DNA of 64,000 nt from Stenotrophomonas sp. ATCM1_4 (GCF_004348115.1 NZ_QPFB01000001.1:1031978-1095977), one strand, 5' to 3'. Shown: positions 11,881-22,988, numbered from the stretch's first letter. A program made the numbers and translations. The notes: a model not told the origin generated them from the sequence alone.

Positions 11881-12722
11881 GCACCGCTCCGGCGGGTACG
11901 GCGGTACAGGGTGCGGCCGCATGGCTGGATCAGGTCGGCCGCATGCAGGTAGTTCTCCGAATGGCCAGTGTAGAGCAGCCCGTCGTCGCCCATGTGCTCG
12001 ACCAGCCGCGACAGGATGGCGCGCTGGGTGGGTTTGTCGAAGTAGATCATCACGTTGCGGCAGAACAGCGCGTCGAATGGGCCGCCGACGTCATAGCGGG
12101 AGCTGAGCAGGTTGAGCTGGCGGAACTCCACCAGCGCACGCAGCGCCGGCACCACCCGGCATTTGCCCTCGTTCGGGCCGGTGCCGCGCTGGAAATAGCG
12201 GCGCTTGGTCTCCGCATCCAGCCCGGCGATGCGTTCGATCGCGTACACGCCCTGGCTGGCGGTGGCTAGCACCTGGGTGTCCACGTCGGTGGCGAGGATG
12301 CGTACCGGCGGGGTCATCGTGCCGAACGTCTCGCAGGCGGTGATGGCCATGGAGTAGGGCTCTTCACCGGTGGATGCGGCGCACGACCACAGCTTGATCG
12401 GCGCATGCGAGGCGCGTTGCTGCAGTTCCTCGTGCAGCTTGTCGAAGTGGTGCGGCTCACGGAAGAACGAGGTCAGGTTGGTGGTCAGGGCGTTGGTGAA
12501 CGCCTGCCATTCCTCGCCGCCATGCTGCTCGAGCTGGTCCAGGTAGTCCTTGAATGACTGCAAGCCCAGCGAGCGCAACCGGCGCGACAGCCGGCCGTAC
12601 ACCATGTCGCGCTTTGCCGGTGCCAGCGCGATCCCGGCACGGGCATGGATCAGCTCGCAGACGCGGCGGAAGTCGCGGTCGTTGAACTCGAAATCGCGCT
12701 GGGTGGTGTCGACGCTGGACAT
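11877..12722 (-). CDS. cheR: Chemoreceptor methyltransferase CheR
   Basis: Methylates receptor glutamates using S-adenosylmethionine. Visible features are the N-terminal all-helical domain, the SAM-binding block [17 protein letters not shown], and [14 protein letters not shown] near the C terminus. Two starts are possible: a TTG at 12743 overlapping the upstream MCP stop, and ATG at 12722 preceded by GGAG 11 nt upstream. The ATG is chosen, giving 281 residues. It would act on receptors through the C-terminal xWxxF tethers seen on four MCPs in this window. Confidence 0.94.
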   Translation of the reverse strand: MSSVDTTQRDFEFNDRDFRRVCELIHARAGIALAPAKRDMVYGRLSRRLRSLGLQSFKDYLDQLEQHGGEEWQAFTNALTTNLTSFFREPHHFDKLHEELQQRASHAPIKLWSCAASTGEEPYSMAITACETFGTMTPPVRILATDVDTQVLATASQGVYAIERIAGLDAETKRRYFQRGTGPNEGKCRVVPALRALVEFRQLNLLSSRYDVGGPFDALFCRNVMIYFDKPTQRAILSRLVEHMGDDGLLYTGHSENYLHAADLIQPCGRTLYRRTRRSGA

Positions 12723-12739
12723 GTTGGCAGGTGCTCCGT

Positions 12740-14905
12740 TCAACTGGCCAACGCCAGCGCGGCCGGGACCTCGGCCGGCGCGCCGGCGCCGGTGGCCTCG
12801 ATGCGGAACACCGCCACGGCCTGGTCGAGCTGGATGGCCTGTTCTTCCAGCAGGCGCGCCGCGGCACTGGCTTCCTCGACCAGGGCGGCGTTCTGCTGGG
12901 TGGTTTCGTCCATCTGCACGATGGTCTGGTTGACCTGCTCGATGCCGGCGCTCTGTTCCTGAGAGGCGGCGGAGATCTCGGCCATGATGTCGGTCACGCG
13001 CTGCACCGAAGTGACGATCTCGCCCATGGTCGCACCGGCCTGGTGCACCAGCTGCGAGCCTTCGGAGACACGCTGGGTGGAGTCATCGATCAGGCCCTTG
13101 ATCTCCTTGGCGGCCGCCGCCGAGCGCTGCGCCAGGGTACGCACTTCACTGGCCACCACGGCGAAGCCGCGGCCCTGTTCGCCGGCACGCGCGGCTTCGA
13201 CCGCGGCGTTCAAGGCCAGGATGTTGGTCTGGAAGGCGATGCCGTCGATCACCGAGATGATGTCGGCGATGCGGCGCGAGGACTGCTCGATCTGGCCCAT
13301 CGTGACCACCACTTCCTCGACCACGTTGCCGCCGCGGGCGGCGACGCCGGCCGCGCCGATGGCCAGCTGGTTGGCCTGGCGGGCGGAGTCGGCGTTCTGG
13401 CGCACGGTGGAGGTCAGTTCCTCCATGGAGGCAGCGGTTTCTTCCAGGTTGGCCGCCTGCACTTCGGTGCGGCGCGACAGGTCGCTGTTGCCGGTGGCGA
13501 TCTCGCCGGCGGCCAGGTTGATGCTGTCGGCGGCGGACTGGATGCGCGAGACGATGCCCGAAAGCTGGGCGATGGTGCTGTCCGCGTCCTCGCGCATGCG
13601 GGCGAACACGCCCTGGAAGTCACCGTGCATGGTGGCGGTCAGATCGCCCTGGGCCAGGGCGCGCAGCAACTGCGAGATCTGTTCCAGGTTGTGGTCGCTG
13701 GTGCGCATCATCGCGTTGAGGCTGCGCACCATGTCCAGGAAATCGTGCTCGAAGCGCTGCTCGTCGCCGCGCAGGCTGAAGTCGCCGGCGGCGGCCGCGT
13801 TGCCCAGCCGCTTGATCTCGCTGTTGATGGCCGACAGGTTCTGCTTGATGGTAGCCATGGTTTCGGTGATGACGCGCTTCTCGCCCGGCAGCAGCGGCAT
13901 GTCCGGGGTGAGGTCGCCCACCGCGTAGCGCTGCGCGATGGCGATGACCTGCATCTTCACGTCGATGTGGTTGGCCACCAGCACGTTGGTTTCGGCCACC
14001 ATCACGCCGTAGTCGCCCGGGAACGCCTCGGCGTCGATGCGGTAGCTGATGATGCCGGCGTCGTGCTGGCGGGCCATCTCATTCTGGGCCTCGATCACCG
14101 CGCGCAGCTGGTCCTGCATGCGCTGCATGCTGGTGAGCAGCTGGCCGGTCTCGTCGCGGCTGGGTGCGGGGATGGTGTTGTCCATGCGGCCGCGCGCGAT
14201 GGCATTGGCCACCGCGGTGGCGTTGCGCAGCGGCGTGACGATGCGGCTGCCGATGACCCAGCTCAGGCTGACCACCAGCAGCACCAGCACGCCACCGGCG
14301 ACGGTCATGATGGCGGTGAACTTCAGCGCCTGGCCCTGCACCTCGTCCATGTAGACGCCGCTGGACACCACCCAGTTCCACGGGCCGTACAGGCCGGCGT
14401 AGGCCAGCTTGGCGACCGGGCCCTGCGTGCCGGGTTTGGCCCAGGTGTAGCCGACGTAGCCGCCACCGCGGCGCGCGGCCTCGACCTGGTCGTAGTACAG
14501 GCGCACGCCGTCCTCGCCACGGAAGTCCTTCATGTCCTTGCCGACCAGGTCGGCGCGGAACGGATGCATCAGCAGCACGTAGTCGGTGTTGTAGACGTTG
14601 AGGTAGTTGACGTCGGCGTTGGAGCGCATGTTCTGCAGCGCGGCCAGCGCCTGCTGCTGTGCGTCGTGCAGCGACAGCTCACCGGCCTTCGCGCGGTTGG
14701 CGTAGTAGTCCAGCACGCCCTGGCTCATCTCCACCTGGGCCTTGAGCGACTCCTTGCGCGTTTCGTACAGATCCACGTACTGCATGCGGGCGGCGATCAC
14801 CGACAGCGCGATCACGCCCAGCGCGATCAGCACCGTCAACAGGTTCAGCTTGCGCCGCACGGAGATGTTGCTGATGTAGTTCGACCAGAGACGGTAGGGA
14901 TTCAT
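12740..14905 (-). CDS. Methyl-accepting chemotaxis protein 1 (single-Cache type)
   Basis: A 721-residue membrane chemoreceptor: TM1 about 20-40, a periplasmic single-Cache-like domain about 45-190 ([15 protein letters not shown] and [16 protein letters not shown] are typical), TM2 about 196-216, HAMP and extra HAMP-like repeats to about 440, then the signalling hairpin with the invariant core [20 protein letters not shown]. Unlike the other four receptors here it has no C-terminal xWxxF pentapeptide; it ends in ...ALALAS. First gene of the operon with cheR, cheD and cheB, behind a sigma-28 promoter at 14957-14983. The ligand is unknown. Confidence 0.93.
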   Translation of the reverse strand: MNPYRLWSNYISNISVRRKLNLLTVLIALGVIALSVIAARMQYVDLYETRKESLKAQVEMSQGVLDYYANRAKAGELSLHDAQQQALAALQNMRSNADVNYLNVYNTDYVLLMHPFRADLVGKDMKDFRGEDGVRLYYDQVEAARRGGGYVGYTWAKPGTQGPVAKLAYAGLYGPWNWVVSSGVYMDEVQGQALKFTAIMTVAGGVLVLLVVSLSWVIGSRIVTPLRNATAVANAIARGRMDNTIPAPSRDETGQLLTSMQRMQDQLRAVIEAQNEMARQHDAGIISYRIDAEAFPGDYGVMVAETNVLVANHIDVKMQVIAIAQRYAVGDLTPDMPLLPGEKRVITETMATIKQNLSAINSEIKRLGNAAAAGDFSLRGDEQRFEHDFLDMVRSLNAMMRTSDHNLEQISQLLRALAQGDLTATMHGDFQGVFARMREDADSTIAQLSGIVSRIQSAADSINLAAGEIATGNSDLSRRTEVQAANLEETAASMEELTSTVRQNADSARQANQLAIGAAGVAARGGNVVEEVVVTMGQIEQSSRRIADIISVIDGIAFQTNILALNAAVEAARAGEQGRGFAVVASEVRTLAQRSAAAAKEIKGLIDDSTQRVSEGSQLVHQAGATMGEIVTSVQRVTDIMAEISAASQEQSAGIEQVNQTIVQMDETTQQNAALVEEASAAARLLEEQAIQLDQAVAVFRIEATGAGAPAEVPAALALAS

Positions 14906-14956
14906 GGCAAAGGGCAGCGCCCGTGGGTGGCGAGCGGGAAAGGGGAAGTTACGGGT

Positions 14957-14983
14957 GTATCGGCCGCGGGAGCCGAATGTTTA
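14957..14983 (-). promoter_or_regulatory. Sigma-28 (FliA) promoter for MCP1-cheR-cheD-cheB
   Basis: On the minus strand: TAAA, 15 bp, GCCGATAC. This matches the enterobacterial consensus TAAA-N15-GCCGATAA at all but the last base. It lies about 50 bp upstream of the MCP1 start. Confidence 0.85.
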
Positions 14984-14997
14984 GCCGGCGCATAACG

Positions 14998-15025
14998 CAC
15001 GACCCCGGCCGGAGCCGGGGTCGTG
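14998..15025 (-). terminator. Terminator-like hairpin after MCP2
   Basis: A 12-bp perfect GC-rich stem (14998-15009 with 15014-15025) right after the MCP2 stop. The T-tract is weak. It separates MCP2 transcription from the MCP1 promoter. Confidence 0.7.
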
Positions 15026-15029
15026 TGGG

Positions 15030-17405
15030 TCAGAACTCCTGCCAGTCCGAATCGGCCAGCTCGGCAACCGCGGTGCGGTTGCCGGCCACCCGCCGGCGTA
15101 CCGGTTCCGGTGCGGGTGCCGGGCGACGCGGCTCGGGCTTGCTGGCGAGCGGCGGCGCGGTGACGGGTTCTTCCGGCTGGCTGTCATCGAGGCGGAACAC
15201 CGACACGACGGTGGCCAGGTGGCCGGCCTGTTCTTCCATCGAACGGGCCGCGGCGGTGGCTTCCTCCACCAGCGCGGCGTTCTGCTGGGTGGTCTCGTCC
15301 ATCTGGGTGACGGTCTGGTTGACCTGCTCGATGCCGGCGCTCTGTTCCTGCGAGGCGGCGGAGATCTCGGCCATGATGTCGGTCACGCGCTGCACCGAGG
15401 CCACGATCTCGCCCATGGTGGTGCCGGCCTTGCGGACCAGCGCCGAGCCGTCGGACACCTTGCCGACCGAGTCATCGATCAGGCCCTTGATCTCCTTGGC
15501 GGCACCGGCCGAGCGCTGGGCCAGGGTCCGCACTTCCGAGGCGACCACGGCGAAGCCGCGGCCCTGCTCGCCGGCACGCGCCGCTTCGACTGCGGCGTTC
15601 AAGGCCAGGATGTTGGTCTGGAAGGCGATGCCATCGATGACCGAGATGATCTCGGCGATCTTCTTGGACGAGGCCTCGATGGCGCTCATCGTGGTCACCA
15701 CCTGGCTGACCACCTCGCCACCCTGCGAGGCCACCGAGGCGGCACCGATGGCGAGCTGGTTGGCCTGGCGGGCCGATTCGGCGTTCTGGCGCACGGTGGA
15801 GGTCAGTTCCTCCATCGAGGCGGCGGTTTCCTCCAGGTTGGCGGCCTGCTGCTCGGTACGGCGCGACAGGTCGTTGTTGCCGCTGGCGATCTCGGTGGCG
15901 GCCGCATTGATGGCAACCGAGGATTGCTTGATGCGGCCAACGATGCCGGTCAGCTGCTCGGCGGTGGCGTTGGCGTCGTCACGCATGGTGGCGAACACGC
16001 CCTGGTACTGGCCATGCATGCGCACGGTGAGGTCGCCGCGCGACAGCGCCGAGAGCAGCGCGGAAATCTGTTCCAGGCTGCTGGCGTTGGCGTCGAGCAG
16101 GCTGTTGATCTGGCCGGCCAGCTGCAGGAAGAAGCCGTCCTTGTCGCTGGTCTCGATGCGGCCGCTGAGGTCGCCGGCGGCGGCGGCTTCGATCACGCGC
16201 GCTACTTCCTTCTCCACCAGCGCCTCGGTGGTGCGGTCGCGCCATTCGACCACGTGGCCGACGGCCACGCCGCCGTCGTTGCGAATGACCGAGATCGCCT
16301 GCGCGAACTGGGCATCGCCGAAGCTCATCTGGCGGCGGGCCACGCCGTTCTTTTCCAGCGCTTCGAGCACCTTGTTGTCGACCTGGCCGTTGTGCTCCAG
16401 CGCGGTGACCGGTTGGCCGACCAGGGCGATGCTGGCGTCGTAGTGGGACAGGGCGCCGGTCAGCGCGTCGTTGTACTGGGCCAGCGTGTCCAGCAGGGCA
16501 CGGTTGGCGTAGACGATTTCGAGGTCTTCGTTGGTCAGGTACACGCCGGTGGAGGAGTAGTCCAGCGCGGTACGGATGCGCAGGTTCTCCGCGGCCACGG
16601 CCTGGTCGCGCTCGATGCGCTCGCGCAGGTCGCGCTGCATGCGCTGCATGGCGCGCAGCAGGTCGCCGACTTCATCGGCACGGTTGACGTCGATATGGCC
16701 GTCGAGCTTGCCGCTGGCCACTTCGTTGGCCACGTCCACGGCGCCGCGCACCGAGCCGACCAGCGAGCGGGCGAACAGCCATACCAGCAGCACGCCGCCG
16801 GCCGCACCGACCAGGATGGCGATGGCGGTCAGGATGGCCGAGGTGGTGTAGGTCTCCGCGGCGGCCTTGGCACCGGCCTGGGCACGGGCATTGTCGTTGG
16901 CGGCCAGTGCCTCCAGCGACACGTAGGCCTTGCGGTGCAGGTTGCGGGTTTCGCCGACGAAAGTGTCGATGGCGTCATCGGGCAGGTCCAGCGACAGCAT
17001 CTCCGTCACCGAGTCGTAGGACACCGTGGCGGCCTTCCAGTCGGCAGCGAAGGCGTCGAACAGCTTCTTCTGCTCGGGGTTGTCGATCAGCTTGGGATAG
17101 CTGGCGATGGTTGCGTCGATCTCCTTGCGCAGCTCCTCGGCGCGGCGCTTGGCGTCGGCCTTGACCTCGTCACTGGCACGCACCAGGCCCTGGTAGGACG
17201 CGTTGCGGTACTCGCTGACCATCCCGCTCAGTTCACCGGTCGCGCGCAGGCTGGGCATGCGGTTGTCGGCCAGGTCGGTGGTGGCTTCATTGAGGGTGTA
17301 CAGGCCACGGAACGCGACGATGCCCTGCAACAGCATGACGAACAGCACGACGCCGAAGGTAAGCATCAGCTTCGGCTTGAGTTTGAGCGAGTTGACCCAC
17401 TGCAT
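15030..17405 (-). CDS. Methyl-accepting chemotaxis protein 2 (4-helix-bundle sensor plus PAS-like insert)
   Basis: A 791-residue receptor. TM1 about 10-32, a periplasmic four-helix bundle of the TarH/4HB type about 35-180, TM2 about 190-210, HAMP, then a PAS-like segment ([19 protein letters not shown]... EWRDRT), a second HAMP, and the signalling hairpin. It ends in DSDWQEF, an xWxxF tether for CheR/CheB. The start at 17405 follows GGAG; the upstream ATG gives an unlikely Cys/Arg-rich extension. The signalling half shares long identical stretches with MCP4. It follows the OB-fold gene and may share its sigma-28 promoter. Confidence 0.93.
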   Translation of the reverse strand: MQWVNSLKLKPKLMLTFGVVLFVMLLQGIVAFRGLYTLNEATTDLADNRMPSLRATGELSGMVSEYRNASYQGLVRASDEVKADAKRRAEELRKEIDATIASYPKLIDNPEQKKLFDAFAADWKAATVSYDSVTEMLSLDLPDDAIDTFVGETRNLHRKAYVSLEALAANDNARAQAGAKAAAETYTTSAILTAIAILVGAAGGVLLVWLFARSLVGSVRGAVDVANEVASGKLDGHIDVNRADEVGDLLRAMQRMQRDLRERIERDQAVAAENLRIRTALDYSSTGVYLTNEDLEIVYANRALLDTLAQYNDALTGALSHYDASIALVGQPVTALEHNGQVDNKVLEALEKNGVARRQMSFGDAQFAQAISVIRNDGGVAVGHVVEWRDRTTEALVEKEVARVIEAAAAGDLSGRIETSDKDGFFLQLAGQINSLLDANASSLEQISALLSALSRGDLTVRMHGQYQGVFATMRDDANATAEQLTGIVGRIKQSSVAINAAATEIASGNNDLSRRTEQQAANLEETAASMEELTSTVRQNAESARQANQLAIGAASVASQGGEVVSQVVTTMSAIEASSKKIAEIISVIDGIAFQTNILALNAAVEAARAGEQGRGFAVVASEVRTLAQRSAGAAKEIKGLIDDSVGKVSDGSALVRKAGTTMGEIVASVQRVTDIMAEISAASQEQSAGIEQVNQTVTQMDETTQQNAALVEEATAAARSMEEQAGHLATVVSVFRLDDSQPEEPVTAPPLASKPEPRRPAPAPEPVRRRVAGNRTAVAELADSDWQEF

Positions 17406-17487
17406 CTTGGAGATCTCCGGTGACGTCCCGCGCGTGCACGGGCAGCGTGCGCCGCACCGGCGGGGCCGGCGCGGCACCAGGCTGGGA

Positions 17488-17874
17488 TTACTTGATGTTT
17501 GCCAGCTTCAGGCTGGCCGGCGAGCTGACTTCGATCTCGGCGCGCGAGGAGTCACGCTGGATCTTGCCGATGACGCAGACGGTCTTGCCTTCCAGCGATT
17601 CCAGCGGGAAGCCGAAGTTGCCACGGTTGGCGCCGGAGATGCGCGCGGAGAAGGTGTGGCGCGGGAACTGGCCACCCATGTGCAGGAAGGTCGGCTGGCC
17701 TTCGGAACCTTCGGCGTAACGGGCCTTCTCGACCTTGCCGCAGACCATGCCGTCCTTGCCGGCGAAGCGGGCGGCGTTTTCCGGCGGGATCATCTCGGCC
17801 GGGTCGGCGGCGACGTGGAACGAGGCGGTGGCCAGGACGGCTGCCGACAGCAGGCAAATCAGGTGCTTGGACAT
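17488..17874 (-). CDS. Secreted OB-fold protein, function unknown
   Basis: A 128-residue protein with a signal peptide (residues 1-24, cleavage near VAADP). The mature domain has strands resembling the OB fold found beside thermonuclease-like proteins ([39 protein letters not shown]). The start is ATG at 17874 with GGAG upstream; a TTG one codon earlier is less likely. It lies 82 bp upstream of MCP2 with its own sigma-28 promoter, so it is apparently co-expressed with motility genes. A periplasmic partner or ligand-handling role for MCP2 is only a guess. Confidence 0.75.
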   Translation of the reverse strand: MSKHLICLLSAAVLATASFHVAADPAEMIPPENAARFAGKDGMVCGKVEKARYAEGSEGQPTFLHMGGQFPRHTFSARISGANRGNFGFPLESLEGKTVCVIGKIQRDSSRAEIEVSSPASLKLANIK

Positions 17875-17931
17875 CAAAATCTCCGGGGATGACGAGAGGG
17901 CGCCAGTCGGGGAGGACGGGCATGCAATGGG

Positions 17932-17958
17932 CTATCGGCCGACAGGGCAGGCGGCTGA
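17932..17958 (-). promoter_or_regulatory. Sigma-28 promoter for the OB-fold gene and MCP2
   Basis: Minus strand: TCAG, 15 bp, GCCGATAG. The -10 matches 7 of 8 positions and the -35 is variant. About 58 bp upstream of the ATG at 17874. Confidence 0.72.
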
Positions 17959-18001
17959 GGGCGCATGTTCGGAAATGTGATGCGCCTCCCGGTTGGCTGG
18001 G

Positions 18002-18496
18002 TCAGGCCGCGGCTTCTTCGGTCACCGCGGCCTGCCCGAGGTCGGCGGTGTCGAGCAGGGTCTCGATGTCCAGCAGGATCAGCATGCGGTCGTCCTGGGT
18101 GCCGATGCCGGAGATGAAGCGGGTGTCCACGGCGGCACCGAATTCCGGGGTCGGGCGGATCTGCTCGGCCGACAGCGGGATCACGTCCGAGACGCTGTCC
18201 ACGACGATGCCGACCACGCGGTCCTCGACGTTGAGCACGATCATCACGGTGAAGGCGTCGTAGCGTGCCTCGTCCAGGCGCAGCTTCAGGCGCAGGTCGA
18301 TGACCGGCACGATGGTGCCGCGCAGGTTGATGACGCCCTTGATGTAGTCCGGGGCATCGGGCACGCGGGTGACCGCGTCGTAGCCGCGGATCTCCTGCAC
18401 CTTGAGGATGTCCACGCCGTAGTGCTCGGCGCCGAGGGTGAAGCTGAGGTACTCGCCGCCGGTGCCTTCGGCGGAAGTGGTACGCGTATCGTTCAT
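18002..18496 (-). CDS. cheW: Chemotaxis coupling protein CheW
   Basis: A 164-residue CheW that links receptors to CheA in the polar array. The domain starts at EYLSFTLGAEHYGVDILKVQEI and includes the conserved VINLRGTIVPVIDLR block. The start at 18496 follows AGGAC. A longer reading frame upstream runs through the promoter and is rejected. It is monocistronic between two sigma-28 promoters (its own at 18540-18566 and that of the OB-fold gene downstream). Confidence 0.95.
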   Translation of the reverse strand: MNDTRTTSAEGTGGEYLSFTLGAEHYGVDILKVQEIRGYDAVTRVPDAPDYIKGVINLRGTIVPVIDLRLKLRLDEARYDAFTVMIVLNVEDRVVGIVVDSVSDVIPLSAEQIRPTPEFGAAVDTRFISGIGTQDDRMLILLDIETLLDTADLGQAAVTEEAAA

Positions 18497-18539
18497 GGCA
18501 GGTCCTGGTCCTGGCGTGGCGCCGGTGGCTGTTGCACCG

Positions 18540-18566
18540 GTATCGGCGCCAGGAGGCGGGACTTTA
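18540..18566 (-). promoter_or_regulatory. Sigma-28 promoter of cheW
   Basis: Minus strand: TAAA, 15 bp, GCCGATAC. Near-perfect consensus, about 44 bp upstream of the cheW ATG. Confidence 0.87.
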
Positions 18567-18634
18567 GCGACGGACAGCCGCGGGCGGCGGGGCGCGTTCG
18601 GCCAGGCCGGGCGCACGATGGCGCCCGGGCCGGG

Positions 18635-19405
18635 TCAGTCGCCGTTGCTGCGCGCCTTGCGTAGCCGATCGATGCGGAAGATGTACCGCTGGATCAGCGT
18701 GTCGGCACCGCGTGGCAGGTCGTCGAAACGCAGGCCGGCGCGGATGGTTTCCATGCCGTTGGCCTGTTTCTGCTGGCGCAGGTTGCAGACCACCAGGGTG
18801 GTGGTCACCGGCGGGGCGTCGGGGATCAGCAGCCCGCAGCCGCGATAGCGGCCCTGCAGGGCGAGCAGGGCCTGCGGCGAGGGCAGCATCAGCGCCATGC
18901 CGCCGGCGCTGATGTCGATCACTCGCCAGCGGCTGGGCTCGCCGCCGTCCGGGTCGGGGATCAGGCAGTAGGGTGAATCGCCCACCGGGGTTTCCAGCCG
19001 GTAGAACTCACGGCGCTGCAGGTGGTAGACCTCCTCCGGCAGCGGTACCCGGAACGCCACCCGGCCGTCCTGTTCGATGCGGCGGTGGCCATGCAGCTGG
19101 AAGCGCACGGTGACCTTGTCGACCTGGCCAAAGCACAGCAGGGAAGCGGCGACCTCCGCGCTGCGGTTGATCGCCGGCAGTGGGCTGGCATCGAGCAGCA
19201 GGCCGTCCTCGTCCACTTCCAGCACGGCGCTGGGGAAGGACTGGTCGCGCCCATCCGGGTGCGCGTTGACCATCGACCGCTGGTCGATCATCTGCTGCAG
19301 CAGGTGCCGGATCTGGTGCGGGCTGCGCACCATGTAGCGTTCATCGGCATACAGGTTGCCGGCGACGGTGGACGGGCTCGACTCGAAGGATTCGGGTACG
19401 GACAT
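18635..19405 (-). CDS. ycgR: YcgR-type flagellar brake with PilZ domain
   Basis: A 256-residue c-di-GMP effector. The N-terminal YcgR_N domain (about 25-125) is followed by a PilZ domain with both c-di-GMP motifs: the arginine block RREFYRL and DISAGGM (D/N-x-S-x-x-G). Family knowledge: c-di-GMP-bound YcgR contacts the motor or stator and slows swimming. The start at 19405 is chosen over an upstream ATG because it begins the conserved region. A strong sigma-28 promoter at 19465-19491 makes it a late flagellar gene. It could read the c-di-GMP controlled by the MHYT-GGDEF-EAL protein at 45-47 kb. Confidence 0.9.
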   Translation of the reverse strand: MSVPESFESSPSTVAGNLYADERYMVRSPHQIRHLLQQMIDQRSMVNAHPDGRDQSFPSAVLEVDEDGLLLDASPLPAINRSAEVAASLLCFGQVDKVTVRFQLHGHRRIEQDGRVAFRVPLPEEVYHLQRREFYRLETPVGDSPYCLIPDPDGGEPSRWRVIDISAGGMALMLPSPQALLALQGRYRGCGLLIPDAPPVTTTLVVCNLRQQKQANGMETIRAGLRFDDLPRGADTLIQRYIFRIDRLRKARSNGD

Positions 19406-19464
19406 GGAGGCGCTTGCAGAGGGTCGAAGCCAGGGAGCCCGCAATCGGTCTCCTGGAAACTGTG

Positions 19465-19491
19465 ATATCGGCCGCTCTTTCTAACTCTTTA
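19465..19491 (-). promoter_or_regulatory. Sigma-28 promoter of ycgR
   Basis: Minus strand: TAAA, 15 bp, GCCGATAT. Near-perfect consensus, about 60 bp upstream of the ycgR ATG. Confidence 0.87.
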
Positions 19492-19618
19492 GGCGCACTG
19501 TTACGAGCCTTTTGTGAAGCAGATGGCCGTTGGCACCGGCTGGCGATTCCGGAGACGGAATTCCGTCACTGGCTGGCGGCGTACGTAGAGGGCCGTTTCG
19601 GCCTTGGAAGAGGCGCGG

Positions 19619-20497
19619 CTATGGCTGCAGGCGCGACTGGAGGAACGCCCCGACCACCCGCTGGTATGCGGCGGGGTCATGCGCGTAGAGGTCGACATGG
19701 GCCGCGCCGGGCACCTCCCAGAACTGCTTGGGCGCAGCGGCGGCACGATAGAGCGCGCGGGCTTCGTCGATGGGGGTGTGGCGGTCCCGTGAACCGGACG
19801 CGATCAACACCGGGGCGCCGATTGCGGCCAGGTGATCGATGGGCCGAAGGTCGTCGGCCGAGAGCTGCAGGCGCAACGGCAGCTGCCACAGCAGCAGCTG
19901 CCACAGCAGCAGCGGCGCCAGCGGACGTCCGGGGGCGCCCAGACGGATGGCCAGGCGGTCGGCGACGGCTTGGTCGAGGCTGGGGTACATCGATTCCAGG
20001 ACAACGGCGGCCAGTTGTCGCGTGGAAGCGGACAGCACTGTGGATGCGGCCCCCAGGGACACCCCGATCACCGCGACGGGTCGGCCCGGCGCTTGTTGGC
20101 CAAGGAACGTGACTGCCGCGTCGACCGCCTTGGACTCGTTGGCGCCGAAGGTGATGTGCGCGGCGGGGGATTGCCCATGCGCCGGAAGGTCGATGAGCAG
20201 CACGGAATAGCCCAACTGCTTGAGCCACTGCGCGCGGGGGAGCATCTGGCGCCGGTCCGAGCGCACGCCGTGCAGAAGGAGCACGCTGCCCTTGTCCGCC
20301 TGGCCAGGGACAAACCATCCAGAGACCGGGCCAGCAGCCGAATCAATGCGCACCGGACGGGCGCCGAGCGAGGCCGGCGGGGGCCCTATGGTGCGCGGCA
20401 CCGGAGTGATCAGTGCCTGGCCGATGAGCAGGCTGCCGGCCACACCGACCACCAGCAGGGCGGCAAGCCCGATGAGAATGCGCGTGATGCGGGGCAT
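19619..20497 (-). CDS. Membrane-anchored alpha/beta hydrolase, substrate unknown
   Basis: A 292-residue protein with an N-terminal transmembrane anchor (residues 6-28) followed by an alpha/beta-hydrolase domain. Likely catalytic residues are the nucleophile Ser in GVSLG, Asp in GSRDRHTP and His in GAAHVD; the oxyanion region is LLHGVRSDRR. It has no evident tie to chemotaxis and no sigma-28 promoter, although it sits between ycgR and MCP3. The cap region contains LLLWQLLLWQL, encoded by two exact tandem copies of a 15-bp unit (19881-19895 and 19896-19910). This is a local 5-codon duplication that keeps the frame. Confidence 0.82.
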   Translation of the reverse strand: MPRITRILIGLAALLVVGVAGSLLIGQALITPVPRTIGPPPASLGARPVRIDSAAGPVSGWFVPGQADKGSVLLLHGVRSDRRQMLPRAQWLKQLGYSVLLIDLPAHGQSPAAHITFGANESKAVDAAVTFLGQQAPGRPVAVIGVSLGAASTVLSASTRQLAAVVLESMYPSLDQAVADRLAIRLGAPGRPLAPLLLWQLLLWQLPLRLQLSADDLRPIDHLAAIGAPVLIASGSRDRHTPIDEARALYRAAAAPKQFWEVPGAAHVDLYAHDPAAYQRVVGAFLQSRLQP

Positions 20498-20596
20498 GGG
20501 ACGTCGCGTGGGAGGGACCGTCCTGGGATCTTCGATCCTTTCGCCGGCCCATGTCCACGAGGCGTCACACGATGACCCTGGATGAAGCCAAAGAGG

Positions 20597-20636
20597 CCGG
20601 CGGTGGACAGGCCGGAGAGTTCCCGACCACCGCCGG
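20597..20636 (-). terminator. Terminator-like hairpin after MCP3
   Basis: A 10-bp perfect stem (20597-20606 with 20627-20636) with a 20-nt loop, 11 bp beyond the MCP3 stop, followed on the minus strand by a short pyrimidine tract. Confidence 0.5.
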
Positions 20637-20647
20637 CAAGCAACGGA

Positions 20648-22885
20648 TCAGAACTCCTGCCAGTCCTCGCCACTGCTGACCGGTGCGTGGGCTGCCGGCT
20701 TGCCCGGGATGGCGCGCAGGGTGGGGCGTGGCCGTGGGGCGGCCGGCGGCGGTACGCTGGCGGCAACGCGGGCCAGTGATGCGCTGACGGCGTCGGAGAG
20801 GCGGAACTGGGCCACTGCATCGGTCAGCTGGCGCGCCTGGTCTTCCATCGAGCGTGCCGCCGCGGAGGCTTCCTCGACCAGCGCGGCATTCTGCTGGGTG
20901 CTCTCGTCCATCTGCATCACGGTCTGGTTGACCTGTTCGATGCCGGCGGTCTGTTCCTGCGAGGCGGCGGCGATGTCGGCCATGATCGTGGTCACGCGCT
21001 GCACCGAGGCCACGATGTCGTCCATGGTGCTGCCGGCGCGGCGGACCAGTTGCGAGCCTTCGCTGACCTTGCCGACCGAGTCGTCGATCAATCCCTTGAT
21101 CTCCTTGGCCGCGGCGGCCGAACGCTGCGCCAGGGTGCGCACTTCCGAGGCCACCACCGCGAAGCCACGGCCCTGGTCGCCGGCCCGGGCCGCTTCCACC
21201 GCCGCGTTCAAGGCCAGGATGTTGGTCTGGAAGGCGATGCCGTCGATCACGCTGATGATGTCGGCGATGCGTTGGGAGGACTGCTCGATCGAGCTCATGG
21301 TGTTGACCACGCGCCCGACCACTTCGCCGCCCTGCGCGGCCACGTCGGCGGCACCGCGCGCCAGCTGGTCGGCCTGGCGGGCATGCTCGGCGTTCTGGCG
21401 CACGGTGGAGGTCAGCTCCTCCATCGAGGCGGCGGTTTCCTCCAGGTTGGCGGCCTGCGTCTCGGTGCGGCGCGACAGGTCGCTGTTGCCGGTGGCGATC
21501 TCGCTGGCCGACAGGCTGATGCTGCCGCTGGCGGCCTGGATGCCGGAGACGATGCTGGCGAGCTGGTCGATGCTGGCGTTGCCGTCATCACGCATGCGCG
21601 CGAAGATGCCGTGGAAGTCGCCTTCGACACGACGGGTCAGGTCACCGTCGGCAATGGCCTGCAGCAGCCGCGAGATGTGGCCGAGGTTGTCCTCGGTGGT
21701 CTGCATCAGCGCGTTGAGCCCGCCGACCATCTCGCGGAAGTCGTGTTCGTAACGGTCGATGTCGCCACGCTGGCTGAAATCACCGGCGGCGGCGGCGCGC
21801 GACAGGCGCTTGATCTCGTTGTTGATGGCCGACAGGCTGGCCTTGGTGCCGTCCATCGCGTCGGTGATGGCGGCCTTCTCGCCGGGCAGGCGGTCCATGT
21901 CCACCGACAGGTCGCCACGGGCGTAGTGGCGCATCACCTCGACCACCCGCATCTTCACGCCGATGTGCTGGGCGACCAGGGCATTGACCTCGCGCACCAT
22001 GCGCCCGTACTCGCCGGGGAAGCGGGATTCGTCGATGCGGTAGCTGATCTGGCCCTGGTCGTGCTCGCGCGCCATGTCCGACTGCGCGGCGATCACCGCC
22101 TTGAGCTGGTGCTGCATGCGCTGCATCGAAGCCAGCAACTGGCCGACCTCGTCACCGCGTCCGGCGTCGATGGTGCCGTCCAGGCGGCCGGTGGCGACCT
22201 CGTCGGCGGCCCGCAGGGCGTCCTTCAGCGGGCGTACGATGGCGCGCACGATGACCACGCCGAGGGCGACCGACAGCAGGCCCAGCAAGGCCATGCAGGC
22301 GAACAATGCGTTGGTGCTGCGCGCCTGGGTGGCATCGGCGAGCGCCACCTCGCTGTCCAGGGCCGACACGACGTAGCTGCTGAGCTTCTCCACGTCGCTG
22401 AACAGGTCGCGGCGGCTGACGCGCGAGTGTTCGTTGGAGATCTGCTGGGCCAGCTCGAACTGGCCATCGGCCACGGCCTTTTCCAGCTGCGCGTGGGCGC
22501 TGAGGTATTGCTCCAGGGTCTTGAGCATCTGGCCGTACAGGCGCTTCTGCTCATCGCTGGCGGGCAGGGCTTCGTAGCGCTTCTGGTGCTCGGCCAGCTT
22601 GGCGCGCTGGTCGGCGATGCGCTGGTTGTACTCGGCGACGAACGCCGGCTCGTGCAGGTGGGACAACTGCGACAGTTCGGCGATGCGGATTTCGGCCAGG
22701 TCGGCGCGGATGCTCTCCAGGTGTTGGACGGCCGGCATGTAGCGCTGGCTCATCTCGTTCAACTGGGTGGTGGCCTGCTTGAGGCGGACCACCGCGAACG
22801 CGCCCATGCCAACGGTGGCGACGGTGGTGAGGGTGAAAGCGATCGCGAGCTTTCGGGCGATCGTGAGGTTGCGGAAGAACTCCAT
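20648..22885 (-). CDS. Methyl-accepting chemotaxis protein 3 (4-helix-bundle sensor)
   Basis: A 745-residue receptor: TM1 about 12-32, a periplasmic four-helix bundle about 35-185, TM2 about 190-212, HAMP, further HAMP-like linker repeats, and the signalling hairpin with [21 protein letters not shown] proline-rich tail ends in GEDWQEF, an xWxxF tether for CheR/CheB. The start at 22885 has GGAG upstream. The ligand is unknown. Transcribed alone, from a weaker sigma-28-like site at 22989-23016. Confidence 0.93.
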   Translation of the reverse strand: MEFFRNLTIARKLAIAFTLTTVATVGMGAFAVVRLKQATTQLNEMSQRYMPAVQHLESIRADLAEIRIAELSQLSHLHEPAFVAEYNQRIADQRAKLAEHQKRYEALPASDEQKRLYGQMLKTLEQYLSAHAQLEKAVADGQFELAQQISNEHSRVSRRDLFSDVEKLSSYVVSALDSEVALADATQARSTNALFACMALLGLLSVALGVVIVRAIVRPLKDALRAADEVATGRLDGTIDAGRGDEVGQLLASMQRMQHQLKAVIAAQSDMAREHDQGQISYRIDESRFPGEYGRMVREVNALVAQHIGVKMRVVEVMRHYARGDLSVDMDRLPGEKAAITDAMDGTKASLSAINNEIKRLSRAAAAGDFSQRGDIDRYEHDFREMVGGLNALMQTTEDNLGHISRLLQAIADGDLTRRVEGDFHGIFARMRDDGNASIDQLASIVSGIQAASGSISLSASEIATGNSDLSRRTETQAANLEETAASMEELTSTVRQNAEHARQADQLARGAADVAAQGGEVVGRVVNTMSSIEQSSQRIADIISVIDGIAFQTNILALNAAVEAARAGDQGRGFAVVASEVRTLAQRSAAAAKEIKGLIDDSVGKVSEGSQLVRRAGSTMDDIVASVQRVTTIMADIAAASQEQTAGIEQVNQTVMQMDESTQQNAALVEEASAAARSMEDQARQLTDAVAQFRLSDAVSASLARVAASVPPPAAPRPRPTLRAIPGKPAAHAPVSSGEDWQEF

Positions 22886-22988
22886 CTCTTTCTCTCCGGA
22901 TCGACTTTGCGGGTGACGCCCTCGCCCGAGGATGTTGCCGGCGCGTTGGCGCGGATATGGCCGGCGTTCATTGCCGGCTGTTCAGCGG

